Source of the DNA: Tragulus kanchil
Taxonomy: Eukaryota; Chordata; Mammalia; Artiodactyla; Tragulidae
Assembly: GCA_022376925.1 (NCBI GenBank)
Contig: JAIOJX010000004.1
Span: forward strand, 177,163,501-177,227,500
DNA: 64,000 bases
Direction: 5' to 3'
The position numbers were made by a program, and so were the translations under genes. Below are positions 48,837 to 62,339 of the stretch, piece by piece. The stretch's first letter is position 1. Each line of letters starts with the position of its first letter. A model generated the notes under the pieces. It was not told the origin of the DNA and made no database searches. It saw only the letters and a program-made list of their open reading frames with translations.

Positions 48837-49617
48837 TACTTCTATCCCTTCTTACTTATGCCAATCCTTACTGTCCAGGAGAATAAAGATGATGACATCT
48901 ATTCGTTTCCCCCAGAGTTGATATGAACCATTTGAATATGTATGTGTATATTTATTTACACTCAACATTGTATATAGTTACCATGCATGTAACACATTTA
49001 ACAGTCTAGATACAACAACCATCATTCTTAACAATGATTACTAAATTTCAAGGCCTGGATAAATAAAGTATCTAATTGCTAATAAATGAATAATTTTTAA
49101 AATATGTCTAAGAATAATGCACTAAAATTTCAACAGTTGTTTTCCCTAAATTGTGAGATTATGAATAATTTTTTAAAATTATGCTTATCTGTATCCTCTA
49201 ATTTGCCTATAATATATGTAAATAACATGTATAATAATTAAGAAAGTGACTGAGATATTTTCCAAAAGTGTAAAGTACTAAGAAGTATTGGGAAAATATG
49301 CCAAACATGAAACCTTTGGGAGCAAAACACGTAATAGAAACATAATTTTATACTCCAAACTAACAGACTGACTTTAGTTCTATAAATGAGATTTAAAAAG
49401 GATTACAGGCCTTTTTTTTTTTTAATTTTTATGGATTACATGCCTTTTAATTTTTCTTAATAATTGACTTTTCCTCCACTCAATTACTGTAACACTTTTG
49501 TAAGTTCTGCATCTCTATATGACAGAAGATAAGTGACTAGTACTTTGGAAACTGTATACCTGATGGTTTAACACTGATAATTCTCTTTAAAAATTCCATC
49601 TACTTCTATCCCTTCTT

Positions 49618-49937
49618 TTTTTTTTTTTTCAAAACATTTATTTATTTAGGCGGGGGTAGGGAGGGAGGGGGGTGAGTGGGCCACTTTCACTGGTCTTTCA
49701 TTTGTCTAATTTCATCCATCTTTGTTCTCTGGCCCATGTGGGTCTCCCATCGCGGTGGCCTCTGTTGTCACAGAGCACCGGCTCTGGGTGCATGCGCTCC
49801 AGAGCTCCAGCTCAGCAATTGGACACATCGGTCCAGCCGCTCCGCGCCACGTGGGATCTTCCCAAGCCAGGGATCGAACCAGAGCCCCTTGCACTGCAAG
49901 GTGGTGTCCTTACCCACTGGACCACGAGGGAAGTCCT
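49618..49937 (-). mobile_element. CHR-like SINE (D14 second copy)
   Basis: The same insertion and target duplication as at 48517. Confidence 0.88.
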
Positions 49938-52004
49938 TACTTCTATCCCTTCTTACTTATGCCAATCCTTACTGTCCAGGAGAATAAAGATGATGACATC
50001 TATTCGTTTCCCCCAGAGTTGATATGAACCATTTGAATATGTATGTGTATATTTATTTACACTCAACATTGTATATAGTTACCATGCATGTAACACATTT
50101 AACAGTCTAGATACAACAACCATCATCTTAACAATGATTACTAGTTTCAAGGCCTGGAAAATGCAGCTCACCATGTAGAAGTATCTAACCACGAGAAATC
50201 AGTAATTTTCAAAGCTGGTAAAACTTAGTATCAACTGAAGCTACAGGTAGGTTGATTGTATACAGAAATAACACCAATTGTACTGCTATAAAGCTTACCT
50301 TACAGCTTTGAAAAACTCTGATTTCTTGCGTGTTTCAGTGGTGAGCTGCATTTCCTGAGTCTCAGCCGACTTCCCAGCAGGAATTCCAGTCTGATGAAGA
50401 ATCAGCAATAGGAAGCCCTCACTGAGAGACACACTGGTATCATTCACTGAGTGGAGATAGTGAAAGAGCAACAGATTTCCAAAGGCAAGTTGATGTATTA
50501 ATAATCTATGCTTACACAGTAAATACAGACTTAACTTTCTATGGCAGAAGCCTGGGAAAACCTGACTGCTTTTTCTACAAAGCATTTAGTTTTATCCTAT
50601 CTACCCCTTTGGGATGATATTCATTCATCATAGTTCATCCCTTAACTATCTTTTTGAAAAAATAAAACAAAAAACCTTAGGTATGAATCTGAACAATAGT
50701 GATGACGTATCTTCTAGCAGCAACACTGGAATTTTAAAGTGGAAAAAAAGATGAGGTAAACCTTTACCAATTCACAAAAATTAGTGAAGTAAACCTTTTA
50801 TCATTGTTACCACTTCTCAAAGCTGGGACAATCACATCTGGAAATCTTCTGTAATCTCTATAGAAATATTTCTGTTAATACTGAAATGGACATTTAATGC
50901 TTTCAAAAATGTTTTTAAAACACGAAAAATTCTCGTGGGATCTTCCCAAGCCAGGGATCGAACCAGAGCCCCTTGCACTGCAAGGTGGTGTCCTTACCCA
51001 CTGGACCACGAGGGAAGTCCTTACTTCTATCCCTTCTTACTTATGCCAATCCTTACTGTCCAGGAGAATAAAGATGATGACATCTATTCGTTTCCCCCAG
51101 AGTTGATATGAACCATTTGAATATGTATGTGTATATTTATTTACACTCAACATTGTATATAGTTACCATGCATGTAACACATTTAACAGTCTAGATACAA
51201 CAACCATCATCTTAACAATGATTACTAGTTTCAAGGCCTGGAAAATGCAGCTCACCATGTAGAAGTATCTAACCACGAGAAATCAGTAATTTTCAAAGCT
51301 GGTAAAACTTAGTATCAACTGAAGCTACAGGTAGGTTGATTGTATACAGAAATAACACCAATTGTACTGCTATAAAGCTTACCTTACAGCTTTGAAAAAC
51401 TCTGATTTCTTGCGTGTTTCAGTGGTGAGCTGCATTTCCTGAGTCTCAGCCGACTTCCCAGCAGGAATTCCAGTCTGATGAAGAATCAGCAATAGGAAGC
51501 CCTCACTGAGAGACACACTGGTATCATTCACTGAGTGGAGATAGTGAAAGAGCAACAGATTTCCAAAGGCAAGTTGATGTATTAATAATCTATGCTTACA
51601 CAGTAAATACAGACTTAACTTTCTATGGCAGAAGCCTGGGAAAACCTGACTGCTTTTTCTACAAAGCATTTAGTTTTATCCTATCTACCCCTTTGGGATG
51701 ATATTCATTCATCATAGTTCATCCCTTAACTATCTTTTTGAAAAAATAAAACAAAAAACCTTAGGTATGAATCTGAACAATAGTGATGACGTATCTTCTA
51801 GCAGCAACACTGGAATTTTAAAGTGGAAAAAAAGATGAGGTAAACCTTTACCAATTCACAAAAATTAGTGAAGTAAACCTTTTATCATTGTTACCACTTC
51901 TCAAAGCTGGGACAATCACATCTGGAAATCTTCTGTAATCTCTATAGAAATATTTCTGTTAATACTGAAATGGACATTTAATGCTTTCAAAAATGTTTCC
52001 TAAA
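49850..52004. repeat. Direct 1.08-kb duplication D15
   Basis: Copies from 49850 and from 50934, offset 1084 bp. It overlaps D14, so the end of one SINE and its flank appear three times (48750, 49850 and 50934 series). The join follows about 20 frayed bases. Confidence 0.9.
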
Positions 52005-52159
52005 CTATCTTAAACACAGTAGTTTACAATGAATCAATAGTCAGAACACAGTTCTGGAAATCATGTTTTATAAAGTAACAACTTTTCTTTAAAAACATCT
52101 TGAAATAGGTATTTTTTTCACTAACACTTTTGAATTTTACGTCTAATTATATTTATTGC

Positions 52160-52335
52160 TCTAGGTAGTGCTGTCTATACAGTACTACTAGACACATGCA
52201 ACTGTTTAAATTTATATTAATTAAAATAAAATTTTAAAAAACGTAGTTCCTCAGCTGCACTAGCCCAACATTTTAAGTGTTCACTAGCCGTGTGTGCATA
52301 ATGGCTGCTGTGCAGGACAGCACAGCTCGAGACAA
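52160..52335. mobile_element. Fossil DNA transposon with short inverted ends
   Basis: Ends read gtgctgtctatac and ggacagcacag, with gcactagcccaacatttt and gttcactagccgtgtg between. This is a common non-autonomous mammalian hAT-like repeat; exact family not settled. It is about 45 bp from exon 2 in intron 2. Confidence 0.45.
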
Positions 52336-52379
52336 AGTATCTAAAGAGAGAGATGCTCATTCTAGTTATAAGGCCTTAC

Positions 52380-52496
52380 CTGGTCTCAGGAGGTGGGGGT
52401 GTGTGAAGGGGCTAGGCTGGCCTAAGTATCGGTTTGGAATCCTCCTCTCTGGGACGGGCTTCAGGGAGTATCTCCGCTGTGAACATGACAAACATC
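52380..52496 (-). CDS. XPNPEP3: XPNPEP3 exon 2
   Basis: The 117-nt exon encodes residues 22-60 and enters and leaves in phase 1. It has acceptor TTCAG|GA and donor CCAG|GTAAGG. It reads [19 protein letters not shown] and then the conserved [18 protein letters not shown]. The RRY|S motif at residues 29-32 fits an R-3 type presequence cleavage after residue 31. That cleavage site is an inference from family knowledge. About 4.7 kb of intron 1 separates this exon from the nested DNAJB7 gene. Confidence 0.95.
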
Positions 52497-53499
52497 CTGA
52501 AGGAGAAACAAGAACAATGAAGTGGAACGGTGCATCTAAGCCAGTCCTCAGAGTATATACACATTTATCTGTCTCCAGCAGGAGGACGCTTTAGAAAAAT
52601 GCAACTTAGTATCTCCTTCAATATGTGCATGGCCCTTCCAGCCAGCCAGAGCCTGAGGTGAGCCTCAGGGGTACAGTAATAAGATAATTTTTACCTTTAG
52701 TGACTTTGGTCTCCTATTACATAATAGAGGAATCTACGCTTACAATATGATTAGCATATGAATAAGGAGCTATAGAACAGAAGGGAGCAAACACAGGCAG
52801 GGGATTGAGGAGGAAGCATTACATCGAGGTAAGTGTGACCTTGTGTCCTAACAGAAAAAGTGAATGTTTCCACTGGGAATATGTTAAGTTTGTGAAAATA
52901 TGCACACACTATCTTATTTAACCTTGGAATGTTAGCGCTAGATGAAATAATATATGAAAAATGCTTAATCATAGTTAGCCCACAAGAGGCAATATTACCA
53001 GCATTCACTCAATGAGATCTACTAAGTGCGTGACTGGGAAAGACACACAAATAACAGAAAACTGTTTGTCCTGGTCTTCAAAGAATACAGTGCAGTGGAT
53101 GTGAGAGCGATACTTCAGGGTGAGCACAGTGGTGGATTTATACACAAGGTTTCTGAGAGCACAAAAACTAAAATGATGCTGTGTGCAGGTACAATGACGA
53201 AGACAAGACGCAGAGTTTTGGAGAACAGAGAAGCACAAAAGGCACTCCTGAGGGACTGCAGAAATAAATGAGGCCTACTGCGAGCAGGAATTAGTCAAGT
53301 GGAAACAAGAAGAGTAGGTATCATGAATCATGAAAGGGAAGGCATACAAGGCATGCATTTACAAGGGGTGTGTGTGTAGAGGACAGAGAGAAAGGGTTTC
53401 AGGTCAGTGTTGCTGCAGGAGGGATTGGAAAAGATCCACAAGGTAAGGATTGGACAACTGAGGGCTGTGTACACCAAACTAAGGAATTAGATTTTCACT

Positions 53500-53650
53500 G
53501 TCACGTGAGGTAGGTGCTATCATTGCTTTTTTTAAAAAAAAAACAAATGAAGAATTGGACTCAGAAGTAATTTGTGTAATGTTACACAGTACTGGGGACG
53601 CTGGAATTCAAACTCAGTTTTCTTTAACTTCAAAATCTTTGTCCTTCTGC
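53500..53650. mobile_element. MIR SINE fragment
   Basis: Contains gaggtaggtgctatcattgc, then ggactcagaagtaatttg and ggacgctggaattcaaactc, which match the MIR core. Ancient and inactive. Confidence 0.5.
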
Positions 53651-53849
53651 CACCTGCCACTCAGTAGGTCCTTTCTGCTAAAACCCAACAACACAATTAG
53701 TGCCACACAATCTTCCTGTGAACATACAATCACTACAGCAGCAAAATACGTAAACCTGGATCAAGTTAGATTCTAGTAAGAATTATAAAGTACGAATGAC
53801 AGTGTATGTATTTAAATTTCACTAAGTACTATTCTTCCTATGACAGTTT

Positions 53850-54121
53850 TTTTTTGGGGGGGGGGCTCTTTTTTATTGGTCTTTCATTGATTTATTTTCA
53901 TCCATCTTTGTTCTTTGGCCTGTGTGGGCCTCCTATTGCAGTTACCCCTCTTGGAGCAGAGCACCGGCTCTGGGCACATGAGCTCCAGAGCACTGGCCTG
54001 CAATTGGACACACTTGTCCAGCCGCTCTGTGGCATGTGGGATCTTCCCAGGCCAGGGATCAAACCAGCACCCCTTGCACTGCAAGGTGGACTCTTTACCC
54101 ACTGGACCACCAAGGAAGCCC
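53850..54121 (-). mobile_element. CHR-like SINE, older subtype (copied at 54948-55219)
   Basis: Has a G run then ttttttattggtctttcatt and ends ccaccaaggaagcccc. Flanks ctatgacagttttt and cctgacggttattt suggest a decayed target duplication. Confidence 0.82.
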
Positions 54122-54224
54122 CTGACGGTTATTTTTATTATACTCTATTCCATTAGAAAAAAAAGTTTGTCTCAGTGCACTCAAATGGTTTTATCACTGC
54201 AATATTTTGCATGGTGGCCCCCCA

Positions 54225-54800
54225 AAAGATATGCTCACGGCCTGATCTCAAGAACCTGTGACTGTTAATTTGGAAGAAGGGTTTCTGCAGGTGCAATTAA
54301 GGAACTTGAGATTAAAAGATCATCCTGGGGGCTTCCCTGGTGGTCCAGTGGGTAAAGAGTCCACCTTGCAGTCCAAGGGGCACCAGTTCGATCCCTGACC
54401 CAGGAAGATTCCACATGCCAAGGAACGGCTGGGCTAGTGTGTCCAACTATGAGCCAGTGCGCTGCAGAGCCGGAGTTCTGCAACAAGAGAGGCCATTGCA
54501 ATGGGAGGCCCACACATACCATAGAATAAAGATGGATGAAAAATAAATGATGACTTAGAGGCAAAAAAAGAAAAAAAAAAAAAAGATCATCCTGCATTAT
54601 CTGGGTTGGTCCTAAATCCAATGATCTGTGTCCTTACGAGAGATATGCAGTGGGAGAAATGAGACAGAAGAGGAAGCAATGTAACCATGGAGGTAGAAAT
54701 GGGAGTGACAAGGCCACAAGCCAAGGAATACCTAGCGCCACCAGAAGGTGAAAGACATAAATCTCCTAGAGCCTTTGGAAGGGTGAATGCGAATACCTTT
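54225..54800. mobile_element. Ancient LTR-like repeat split by a SINE (copied in D16 to about 55950)
   Basis: Phrases ggtggccccccaaaagatat, caagaacctgtgactgtt, ggtcctaaatccaatgat, gccacaagccaaggaatac and (near 55925) aactgtgagacaatacattt resemble a mammalian MaLR-type LTR. It carries no viral gene. Family assignment is uncertain. Confidence 0.35.
54328..54580 (+). mobile_element. CHR-like SINE (copied at 55426-55678)
   Basis: Target duplication AAAAGATCATCCTG at 54314-54327 and 54581-54594. Body diverged; tail interrupted by ggcaaaaaaag. Confidence 0.88.
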
Positions 54801-55984
54801 GGCGACTGTGGAGAAAATTTACATACAATCACTACAGCAGCAAAATCGTAAACCTGGATCAAGTTAGATTCTAGTAAGAATTATAAAGTACGAATGACAG
54901 TGTATGTATTTAAATTTCACTAAGTACTATTCTTCCTATGACAGTTTTTTTTTGGGGGGGGGGCTCTTTTTTATTGGTCTTTCATTGATTTATTTTCATC
55001 CATCTTTGTTCTTTGGCCTGTGTGGGCCTCCTATTGCAGTTACCCCTCTTGGAGCAGAGCACCGGCTCTGGGCACATGAGCTCCAGAGCACTGGCCTGCA
55101 ATTGGACACACTTGTCCAGCCGCTCTGTGGCATGTGGGATCTTCCCAGGCCAGGGATCAAACCAGCACCCCTTGCACTGCAAGGTGGACTCTTTACCCAC
55201 TGGACCACCAAGGAAGCCCCTGACGGTTATTTTTATTATACTCTATTCCATTAGAAAAAAAAGTTTGTCTCAGTGCACTCAAATGGTTTTATCACTGCAA
55301 TATTTTGCATGGTGGCCCCCCAAAAGATATGCTCACGGCCTGATCTCAAGAACCTGTGACTGTTAATTTGGAAGAAGGGTTTCTGCAGGTGCAATTAAGG
55401 AACTTGAGATTAAAAGATCATCCTGGGGGCTTCCCTGGTGGTCCAGTGGGTAAAGAGTCCACCTTGCAGTCCAAGGGGCACCAGTTCGATCCCTGACCCA
55501 GGAAGATTCCACATGCCAAGGAACGGCTGGGCTAGTGTGTCCAACTATGAGCCAGTGCGCTGCAGAGCCGGAGTTCTGCAACAAGAGAGGCCATTGCAAT
55601 GGGAGGCCCACACATACCATAGAATAAAGATGGATGAAAAATAAATGATGACTTAGAGGCAAAAAAAGAAAAAAAAAAAAAAGATCATCCTGCATTATCT
55701 GGGTTGGTCCTAAATCCAATGATCTGTGTCCTTACGAGAGATATGCAGTGGGAGAAATGAGACAGAAGAGGAAGCAATGTAACCATGGAGGTAGAAATGG
55801 GAGTGACAAGGCCACAAGCCAAGGAATACCTAGCGCCACCAGAAGGTGAAAGACATAAATCTCCTAGAGCCTTTGGAAGGAGTGAAGCCCTGCTGACAAG
55901 CTCAGGCTTCTGGTAGGCAGAACTGTGAGACAATACATTTCAATATTTTTTGTCGTGGTTAATGTATTTCTTTTAAAGTAAAAA

Positions 55985-56275
55985 AAAAAAAATTTGGTTG
56001 TACTGGGTCTTTGCTGCTGTGCATGGGCTTTCTCTAGTTGTGTAGAGCAAGGGCTACTCTTTGTTGTGGTGCATGGGCTTCTCATTGGGTGGTTTCTCTT
56101 GTTGTGGACCACCAACTCTAGGTGAACAGGCTTTAGTAGTTGCAACATTTGGGCTCAGTAGTTGTGGTGCATGGGCTTACTTGCTGTGGCATGTGAAATC
56201 TTCCCACGCCAGGGATCGAACCCATGCGCCTGCACTTGGGCAGGGGGATTCTTATGCACTGGGCCACCAGGAAAG
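55985..56275 (-). mobile_element. Older tRNA-Glu SINE
   Basis: Begins tttggttgtactgggtctt, has gttgtggtgcatgggct twice, reversed B box in gggatcgaacccatg, and ends ggccaccaggaaag. Confidence 0.65.
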
Positions 56276-56284
56276 TACTCTGGT

Positions 56285-56622
56285 TTTTTTAAAAAAAATT
56301 TATTTATTTATTTATCTATTGGCTATGCTGGGTTTTCACTGCTGCTGCAGGCTCTTCTCTAGTTGTAGGGAGTGGGGGCTACTCTCTAGTTGAGGTGAGC
56401 AGGCTTCTTGTTGCTGTGACTTCTCTTGTTGTGGAACTTGGGCTCTGGGGCACATGGGCTTCAGTAGTTGCAGCTCCGAGGCTCTAGAGCACAGGCTCAA
56501 CAGTTGTGGCTCACAGGCTTAGCTGCTCTGCAGTAGGTGGCATCTTCCCAGATCAGGGATCCAACCATGTCTCCTGCATTGGCAGGCGAACTATTTACCA
56601 CTGAGCTACCAGAGAAACCCCT
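56285..56622 (-). mobile_element. Older tRNA-Glu SINE
   Basis: T and TTTA repeats, then ttggctatgctgggttttc to gagctaccagagaaacccc. It lies 10 bp from the preceding SINE of the same type. Confidence 0.62.
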
Positions 56623-57080
56623 CTGTTGTTTTAAGCACACACATTCATGTTAATTCGTCTCAGGAAATCAATACAATGACTTACTAAGGTTGAAATAAGT
56701 TTGTCGACTGCTTGAATACTTTTTCACGGTTCACATTTTTTTTTTCCAGACTAAAACATGGAAGAAGTGAGAAGTGTTATTAAAGCTCAGCAACCCAGAG
56801 GAGGTCATGCTGTACAAGGAGCATGCTGTGGCCATGAACAGGTCCCACTGTTTATGAGGCACTGTTTGAGGCTTCTAGGAAAACACAGAGGGAAATAGTC
56901 CAAGGGTTACGATGGTTTGGTCTGACTCTGGACTAGCTCCATTTAGGTCTGGTCCCTACCTCAAGCCCAGAATGACACCATAATGCAGCTCTCTGACACA
57001 AGCTTCTAAGCCTGCTCGCCACATAATCCGCATCCTAACGTCTCCTAGCAGTGGCCCACGGTAGTTAACACGGTCTTTAA

Positions 57081-58112
<1,032 letters not shown>

Positions 58113-58369
58113 ATTGACTCTTCGGACACATTATGTTCATATAAGATTTGAACACAACTCTGTGTGTGTTTCCGTTAATCACTTTTATAGATAATATTTA
58201 ATACTACCTAAGATTATGTTTTTAACATACTCAGCAGGGTTGCAGACATATGATGAGTGGTTGTTTGGATCAGAAATGTTAGAAAGAGATGAACTGTTGT
58301 AAGAGTGATATTAAGAGTTTAGAAAACATCAAAGATTATTTTATTAAGACGTTTTTGAGATACATCTAT

Positions 58370-58560
58370 GAAAGTCAAAGTTGCTTAGTCATGTCCGATG
58401 CTTTGCGACCCCAGAGACTGTAGCCTGCCAGGATCCTCTGTCCATGGAACTTGCCAAGCAAGCTGTTGCCTTCTCTAGGGGATCTTCCCAGCCCAGGGAC
58501 TGAACCCAGGTCTGCCACATTGCAGGCAGATTCTTTACCAGCTGAGCCATCAGGGAAGCT
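58370..58560 (-). mobile_element. Bov-tA SINE
   Basis: Reversed Bov-tA: agttgcttagtcatgtccg, ctgtagcctgccaggatc, ggatcttcccagcccaggg, ending gagccatcagggaagc. It lies about 260 bp past the DNAJB7 stop. Confidence 0.8.
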
Positions 58561-58804
58561 AGGGAAGTCAAGGAAAGCCACCAGGGAAGTCAAGTCTATA
58601 ATCTATTTTATTCCTTTGATCTAATTAAAACTACTATGCAAACTTCTGACATACATAAAGGATTAACAAAAATAAAGACAAGACAGATTCAGTCTACACA
58701 GTTATTCATGAGATGACTTTTCCCCAAGATTAAAAGAGCACTTCACACACAACTTAAAGACACTATAAATTAAAAATTGAAGTATAAAAGTGTTTTAAGT
58801 TAAA

Positions 58805-59190
58805 AATTGCTTATATTTGGACGCCTATGTTCACAGCACACTTATTCACAGCAGCCAAGAGGTAAAGCCAATCCAAATGTCAATTGACAGATGGATGAAT
58901 ATTTATACATACAAGCATACACATATGGTGGAATATTATTCAGCCTTAAAAAAGGAAGGAAATCTTGTCACATGTTACAACATGGGTGTATCTTGGGACA
59001 TTATGATTCTACTTATATGAGGTAACTACAGTCAAATTTATAGCAACAGAAAGTGGAAACGCGGTAACCAGGGGCTGCAGGAAGGCAGAGAAAGCATGGT
59101 TAGTGGATACAGTTTTAGACTTATAAGATGAAAAAGTTCTGGAGATCTTTTTCACAACTGTTTATTTAAAAATTATTAACATGGTAAATT
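58805..59190 (+). mobile_element. L1M 3' terminal fragment
   Basis: Contains cttattcacagcagccaaga, ccaaatgtcaattgacagat, ggtggaatattattcagcc, acaacatgggtgtatcttg and aaccaggggctgcagg, the familiar L1 3' end. Confidence 0.65.
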
Positions 59191-59380
59191 CGATGTTACA
59201 TGTATTTAATCATATATATATATTTTAAAGCCAAACTTACTCTGGATTCCTCAAGAGCAATGTGGCCATATCATGTGTCAGTAGCCATCAGTAAATCACA
59301 GCAGATAGAAAACTTTCTATTTTCTTTTTGAGTATGTACACAGGATACGCAAATACATTACTCTAAAATACTACCTTTAA

Positions 59381-61570
59381 CCATTACAATTTAGGATTAC
59401 AGTGGAAAAAAAAAAAAAGACAAGTTACAGATACATAGGATATTGAGCAAATGGTTTAACCTCAATGTTTGCATACATTTGCTCCTTTGAAATGAATTTA
59501 ACTTCAACACAATTACTTCTTAGCTTAGCCTCTGGACCACCAGAGAAGTCCCCGGTCCTATTATTCTTATTCTTTCACTCATTCAACAGCATTTTCTCAG
59601 TACCCACTGTTTGTGAGGTAGTATTCTAGGTACCTAGGATACAATAATGAATAAACAAAAAAACTCCTAGCAGTCACAGACTGGAGAGAGACAATAAACA
59701 GTAAGTAAAATATGACATTAGTCACAGGTGCAAGAAAAAACATTAGGGGGAGGGGACAGAAGTTTTGGAGGAGGAGGACTGACATTTCAGCCATGGTAGC
59801 CAGGGTGAAATGATGGTTACATCTGAGAAAAGATCTCAAGGAAATGAAGCAGTCAGCCATGTGGATATCTGGTCAAAGAGGATTCCAGGCAGCAGGACTA
59901 GCAAGTGAAATGTCCCTAAGGCAGGCTGTGTAAGGTTTGTGAGGAACATGGAGATCTGTGTGGCCGGTTCTGAGAGCAAGTAGACGAAGTAAGAAAGGTA
60001 ACAGAAGTCCACAGTACACAGGGACTGCTAGATCACAGTGTGAACTATGGTATAATATGAGACACTGAAGGTTCTGAGAGAAGAATGACATCATCCGACA
60101 CACTTACACAGGCCTACTCTGGCAGCTGTAAGTGGGACTTCCCTGGCGGTCCAGTGGATAAGACTCCACACTTCTACTGCTGGGGGTAATTGGGGAACTG
60201 AGATTCGTTGCAGAGTCTTGGAGACTGAACACCACCACCGCCTTCTTGAGCTTCCATGCCACTTGAGTCAAGGCTCTATTCCCATCCTTAGATATATTCT
60301 CATTGTCTGTTGCTTCTCTATCACCTGACTAGACTGTAACTCTAGCAAAGTGGAGATTTAGCCACAATGACCCCTAACTTAAAAGTTATTGAGGGATTCC
60401 CTGGTGGTCCAGTGGGTAAAGAGTCTGCCTGGCAGTACTTAGGGGCACCAGTTCGATTCCTGGCCCAGGAAAATCCCATTACAATTTAGGATTACAGTGG
60501 AAAAAAAAAAAAGACAAGTTACAGATACATAGGATATTGAGCAAATGGTTTAACCTCAATGTTTGCATACATTTGCTCCTTTGAAATGAATTTAACTTCA
60601 ACACAATTATTTTAGCTTAGCCTCTGGACCACCAGAGAAGTCCCCGGTCCTATTATTCTTATTCTTTCACTCATTCAACAGCATTTTCTCAGTACCCACT
60701 GTTTGTGAGGTAGTATTCTAGGTACCTAGGATACAATAATGAATAAACAAAAAAACTCCTAGCAGTCACAGACTGGAGAGAGACAATAAACAGTAAGTAA
60801 AATATGACATTAGTCACAGGTGCAAGAAAAAACATTAGGGGGAGGGGACAGAAGTTTTGGAGGAGGAGGACTGACATTTCAGCCATGGTAGCCAGGGTGA
60901 AATGATGGTTACATCTGAGAAAAGATCTCAAGGAAATGAAGCAGTCAGCCATGTGGATATCTGGTCAAAGAGGATTCCAGGCAGCAGGACTAGCAAGTGA
61001 AATGTCCCTAAGGCAGGCTGTGTAAGGTTTGTGAGGAACATGGAGATCTGTGTGGCCGGTTCTGAGAGCAAGTAGACGAAGTAAGAAAGGTAACAGAAGT
61101 CCACAGTACACAGGGACTGCTAGATCACAGTGTGAACTATGGTATAATATGAGACACTGAAGGTTCTGAGAGAAGAATGACATCATCCGACACACTTACA
61201 CAGGCCTACTCTGGCAGCTGTAAGTGGGACTTCCCTGGCGGTCCAGTGGATAAGACTCCACACTTCTACTGCTGGGGGTAATTGGGGAACTGAGATTCGT
61301 TGCAGAGTCTTGGAGACTGAACACCACCACCGCCTTCTTGAGCTTCCATGCCACTTGAGTCAAGGCTCTATTCCCATCCTTAGATATATTCTCATTGTCT
61401 GTTGCTTCTCTATCACCTGACTAGACTGTAACTCTAGCAAAGTGGAGATTTAGCCACAATGACCCCTAACTTAAAAGTTATTGAGGGATTCCCTGGTGGT
61501 CCAGTGGGTAAAGAGTCTGCCTGGCAGTACTTAGGGGCACCAGTTCGATTCCTGGCCCAGGAAAATCCCA
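59381..61570. repeat. Direct 1.09-kb duplication D17
   Basis: Copies from 59381 and from 60476, offset 1092-1095 bp with A-tract indels. The join falls inside a SINE (ccca|ttac) and is clean. Confidence 0.9.
59560..60115. mobile_element. Ancient mammalian-wide repeat (copied near 60652-61207)
   Basis: Contains cactcattcaacagcatttt, gtattctaggtacctagga, ggatatctggtcaaagagga, ttccaggcagcaggac and gaatgacatcatccgacac, recognisable as a very common old interspersed repeat. The family is not settled. D17 copies it. Confidence 0.4.
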
Positions 61571-61735
61571 TGTGCTGTGGAACAGCTGAACTGCTGTGTC
61601 CAATTAGGAGCCAATGCCCAGAGCTGGTGCTCTGCAACGGGAGAGGCCACTGCAATGGGAGGCCCAGGCCAAAGAGTAAAGATTGGTGAAAATCAATCAA
61701 TAAAAAAACAATGAAAGAGACCAAAATTTTTAAAA
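61486..61735 (+). mobile_element. CHR-like SINE, diverged (5' third also at 60394-60478)
   Basis: Starts gggattccctggtggtcc with B box AGTTCGATTCC, ends in an A-rich tail. The first occurrence at 60394 is cut by the D17 join, so only its head is present there. Confidence 0.8.
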
Positions 61736-62006
61736 AATGTTATTGACTGAAGTTATTCTGGCTCAATAAAAAGTTCCAAAAGGACTCTAATAAGCCAGAG
61801 TATGATTTAGCACAGGTATAACAGAAAAAAACTCTATATGGCAATTATACAACTAACATTCTTGACTTGCTACTTGTGATACTGTGTTAATTTCAGTTCC
61901 CTGTCAGTAAAACATTAGCTCTGCCTTACTGGACTTGTGAAGACCCAAGGAGATCATTTATTCAGAAAGCCTATATATGTATAGTAAGATGTTAATATAA
62001 GATGTG

Positions 62007-62339
62007 GTGGGGCTTCCCCGGTGGTCCAGTGGGTAAGAACACCACCTTGCAGTGCAAGGGGCGCCGGTTCGATCCCTGGCTTCAGAAGATCCCACGTGCC
62101 GCGGAGCTGCTGGACTGATGTGTCCAATTACCGAGCTGCAGCTCTGGAGCGCATGCACCCAGAGCCGGCACTCTGCGACAACAGAGGCCACCGTGATGGG
62201 AGGCCCACAGGAGCCAAAGAATAAAAAAGATGGATAAAAAAAGACAAATGAAAGACCAGTAGAAGTGGCCCGCCCACCCCCCTCCCTCCCCACCCCATCC
62301 CCCAAAAGGTAAATAAAATAAATGTTAAAAAAAAAAAAA
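62007..62339 (+). mobile_element. CHR-like SINE
   Basis: Short target duplication AAGATGTG at 61999-62006 and 62340-62347. Full length with A and B boxes, CT-rich block and A tract. Confidence 0.85.

Larger units (their letters stand above)
48002..50160. repeat. Direct 1.1-kb duplication D14
   Basis: Copies from 48002 and from 49106, offset about 1101 bp. Each holds a complete CHR-like SINE. The first copy ends in roughly 60 diverged bases. Confidence 0.9.
37083..52379 (-). other. XPNPEP3 intron 2
   Basis: A 15-kb intron with D11 to D15, Bov-tA at 38070 and 45090, several CHR-like SINEs, BovB and L1M fragments. The stretches 43070-44360, 45840-46330 (repeated at 46950-47440), 47450-47820 and 50160-50900 show no gene and no clear repeat. 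Confidence 0.8.
53722..55882. repeat. Direct 1.1-kb duplication D16
   Basis: Copies from 53722 and from 54821, offset 1098 bp. Each holds two SINEs in opposite orientation and an LTR-like fossil. The last 35 or so bases of the first copy are unlike the second. Confidence 0.9.

Noticed and set aside
50295..50585. 96-codon minus-strand frame repeated at 51379
   Set aside because: It is repeated only because of D15. The composition is ordinary, it has no recognisable domain, and there is no XPNPEP3 homology.
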